Position numbers and translations under genes: made by a program | Shown here: one piece after another, positions 63,700 through 64,000 of the stretch | Layout: every line of letters starts with the position of its first letter | Position numbering within the stretch: the stretch's first letter is position 1 | Origin: DAISKN01 sp963716925 | GTDB lineage: Bacteria > Acidobacteriota > Vicinamibacteria > Marinacidobacterales > SMYC01 | Direction: 5' to 3' | Length of the DNA stretch: 64,000 bases | Assembly: GCA_963716925.1 (NCBI GenBank) | Contig: CAVQUX010000010.1 | Span: 1,674,001-1,738,000 of the forward strand | Notes under the pieces: model-generated | Told to the model about the DNA's origin: nothing | Databases searched by the model: none | What the model saw: the letters and a program-made list of their open reading frames with translations, nothing else

Positions 63700-64000
63700 T
63701 CACTGCATGGCCTTGCGGATCGCCGCCGCCGTCACTTCGGCGCGGTGCTCCACGATCTTCCGCCCCGCCGCGACGGCCTTCTCCACGGGCAGGAGAGAGA
63801 TACCGTTGATCGAGGCCTTGCCCTTCGCCTCGCGCTCCTGGATGCGGACCAGGTCCGGATTCACCGTCATCATGATGGAGGTGATGGTGGGGTCGTCATG
63901 GATGCCTTCGACTTTCTCATCCCAGCCAAACGTCTGGTCGGCCCACTTGTAGGTTCCGGGGTAGTCGTAGTACTCGGGGATGAAATGAATCCGGGTCTTG
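63700..64000 (-). CDS. Creatininase-like protein C-terminus (partial)
   Basis: 100 codons, cut by the window edge; the start is outside. It reads KTRIHFIPEYYDYPGTYKWA, then a segment ending EKVEGIHDDPTIT, then GKASINGISLLPVEKAVAAG, and ends AIRKAMQ before TGA at 63700. The HDD and the helical tail after GISL resemble creatininase-fold amidohydrolases, which hydrolyse cyclic amides, but the main metal-binding part is not in the window. Its stop lies nine bases past the end of the DUF5916 gene (tail to tail). Confidence 0.5.
   Translation of the reverse strand, partial: KTRIHFIPEYYDYPGTYKWADQTFGWDEKVEGIHDDPTITSIMMTVNPDLVRIQEREAKGKASINGISLLPVEKAVAAGRKIVEHRAEVTAAAIRKAMQ

Noticed and set aside
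1..64000. CRISPR arrays, tRNA or rRNA genes, insertion sequences
   Set aside because: No regular direct repeats, no cloverleaf or rRNA-like stretches, and no transposase or integrase motifs were seen when scanning both strands.

Overview
The window looks like a piece of chromosome from a GC-rich, Gram-negative, mostly aerobic bacterium, most probably an Acidobacteriota (inference, about 0.7). The hints are an 'ADOP'-type MacB/FtsX permease, several transmembrane Ser/Thr kinases (two with PD40/TolB-like sensor repeats), a DUF5916 outer-membrane protein, many exported peptidases (S8, S9, M28, M64) and a PEP-CTERM protein. I found no rRNA, tRNA, phage, insertion sequence or CRISPR array.

Layout. 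1-4205: SUF iron-sulfur cluster operon (3' end of sufB, then sufC, sufD, sufS, sufU, sufT). 4394-8207: Mg2+-type P-type ATPase facing a VIT1/CCC1 metal transporter, plus a small NTF2-like exported protein. 8271-11943: an exported metallo-beta-lactamase-fold hydrolase, divergent from an AhpD-like peroxidase gene whose second redox cysteine codon is an in-frame TGA (9434-9436), followed by a SECIS-like hairpin: a probable selenoprotein. It is followed by an S9 peptidase. 11968-20777: ADOP permease, membrane GAF/zinc-ribbon/kinase protein, a small protein with a possible histone-fold-like C-terminus, a c'-type cytochrome, an aldo/keto reductase and a large lipoprotein. 20872-28769: decayed PD40-protein pieces, a DUF4143 ATPase behind a 39-bp palindrome, a small ribbon-helix-helix protein, and two tandem PD40 kinases. 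28856-41424: frameshifted hydrolase and sulfatase-like genes, an ECF sigma operon, thioesterase, cyclase, M64 peptidase, NAD(P)-binding protein, M28 peptidase, desaturase and PEP-CTERM protein. 41487-46789: large subtilase, PilZ-DUF4388 protein, TesB-like thioesterase. 46811-51936: a five-gene Lol-like trans-envelope operon (periplasmic carrier, two permeases, ATPase, outer-membrane barrel). 52015-56569: ketopantoate-reductase-like gene, then a peroxide/iron module (AhpD-like protein, PerR/Fur regulator with a palindromic operator, rubrerythrin, CCG-domain Fe-S protein, DUF3501). 56573-64000: zinc-ribbon membrane protein, small exported proteins, cytochrome c, VOC-cupin protein, dienelactone hydrolase, FAH-family protein, DUF5916 protein and a partial creatininase-like gene.

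The genes fit a lifestyle of exported peptide and organic-acid breakdown, with iron-sulfur biogenesis and peroxide defence as a second theme. Several genes carry one-base indels, some in short homopolymer runs. These may be consensus errors of a long-read or metagenomic assembly, so 'pseudogene' labels here are provisional. The selenocysteine candidate is different in kind: it is an in-frame TGA with the frame intact on both sides.
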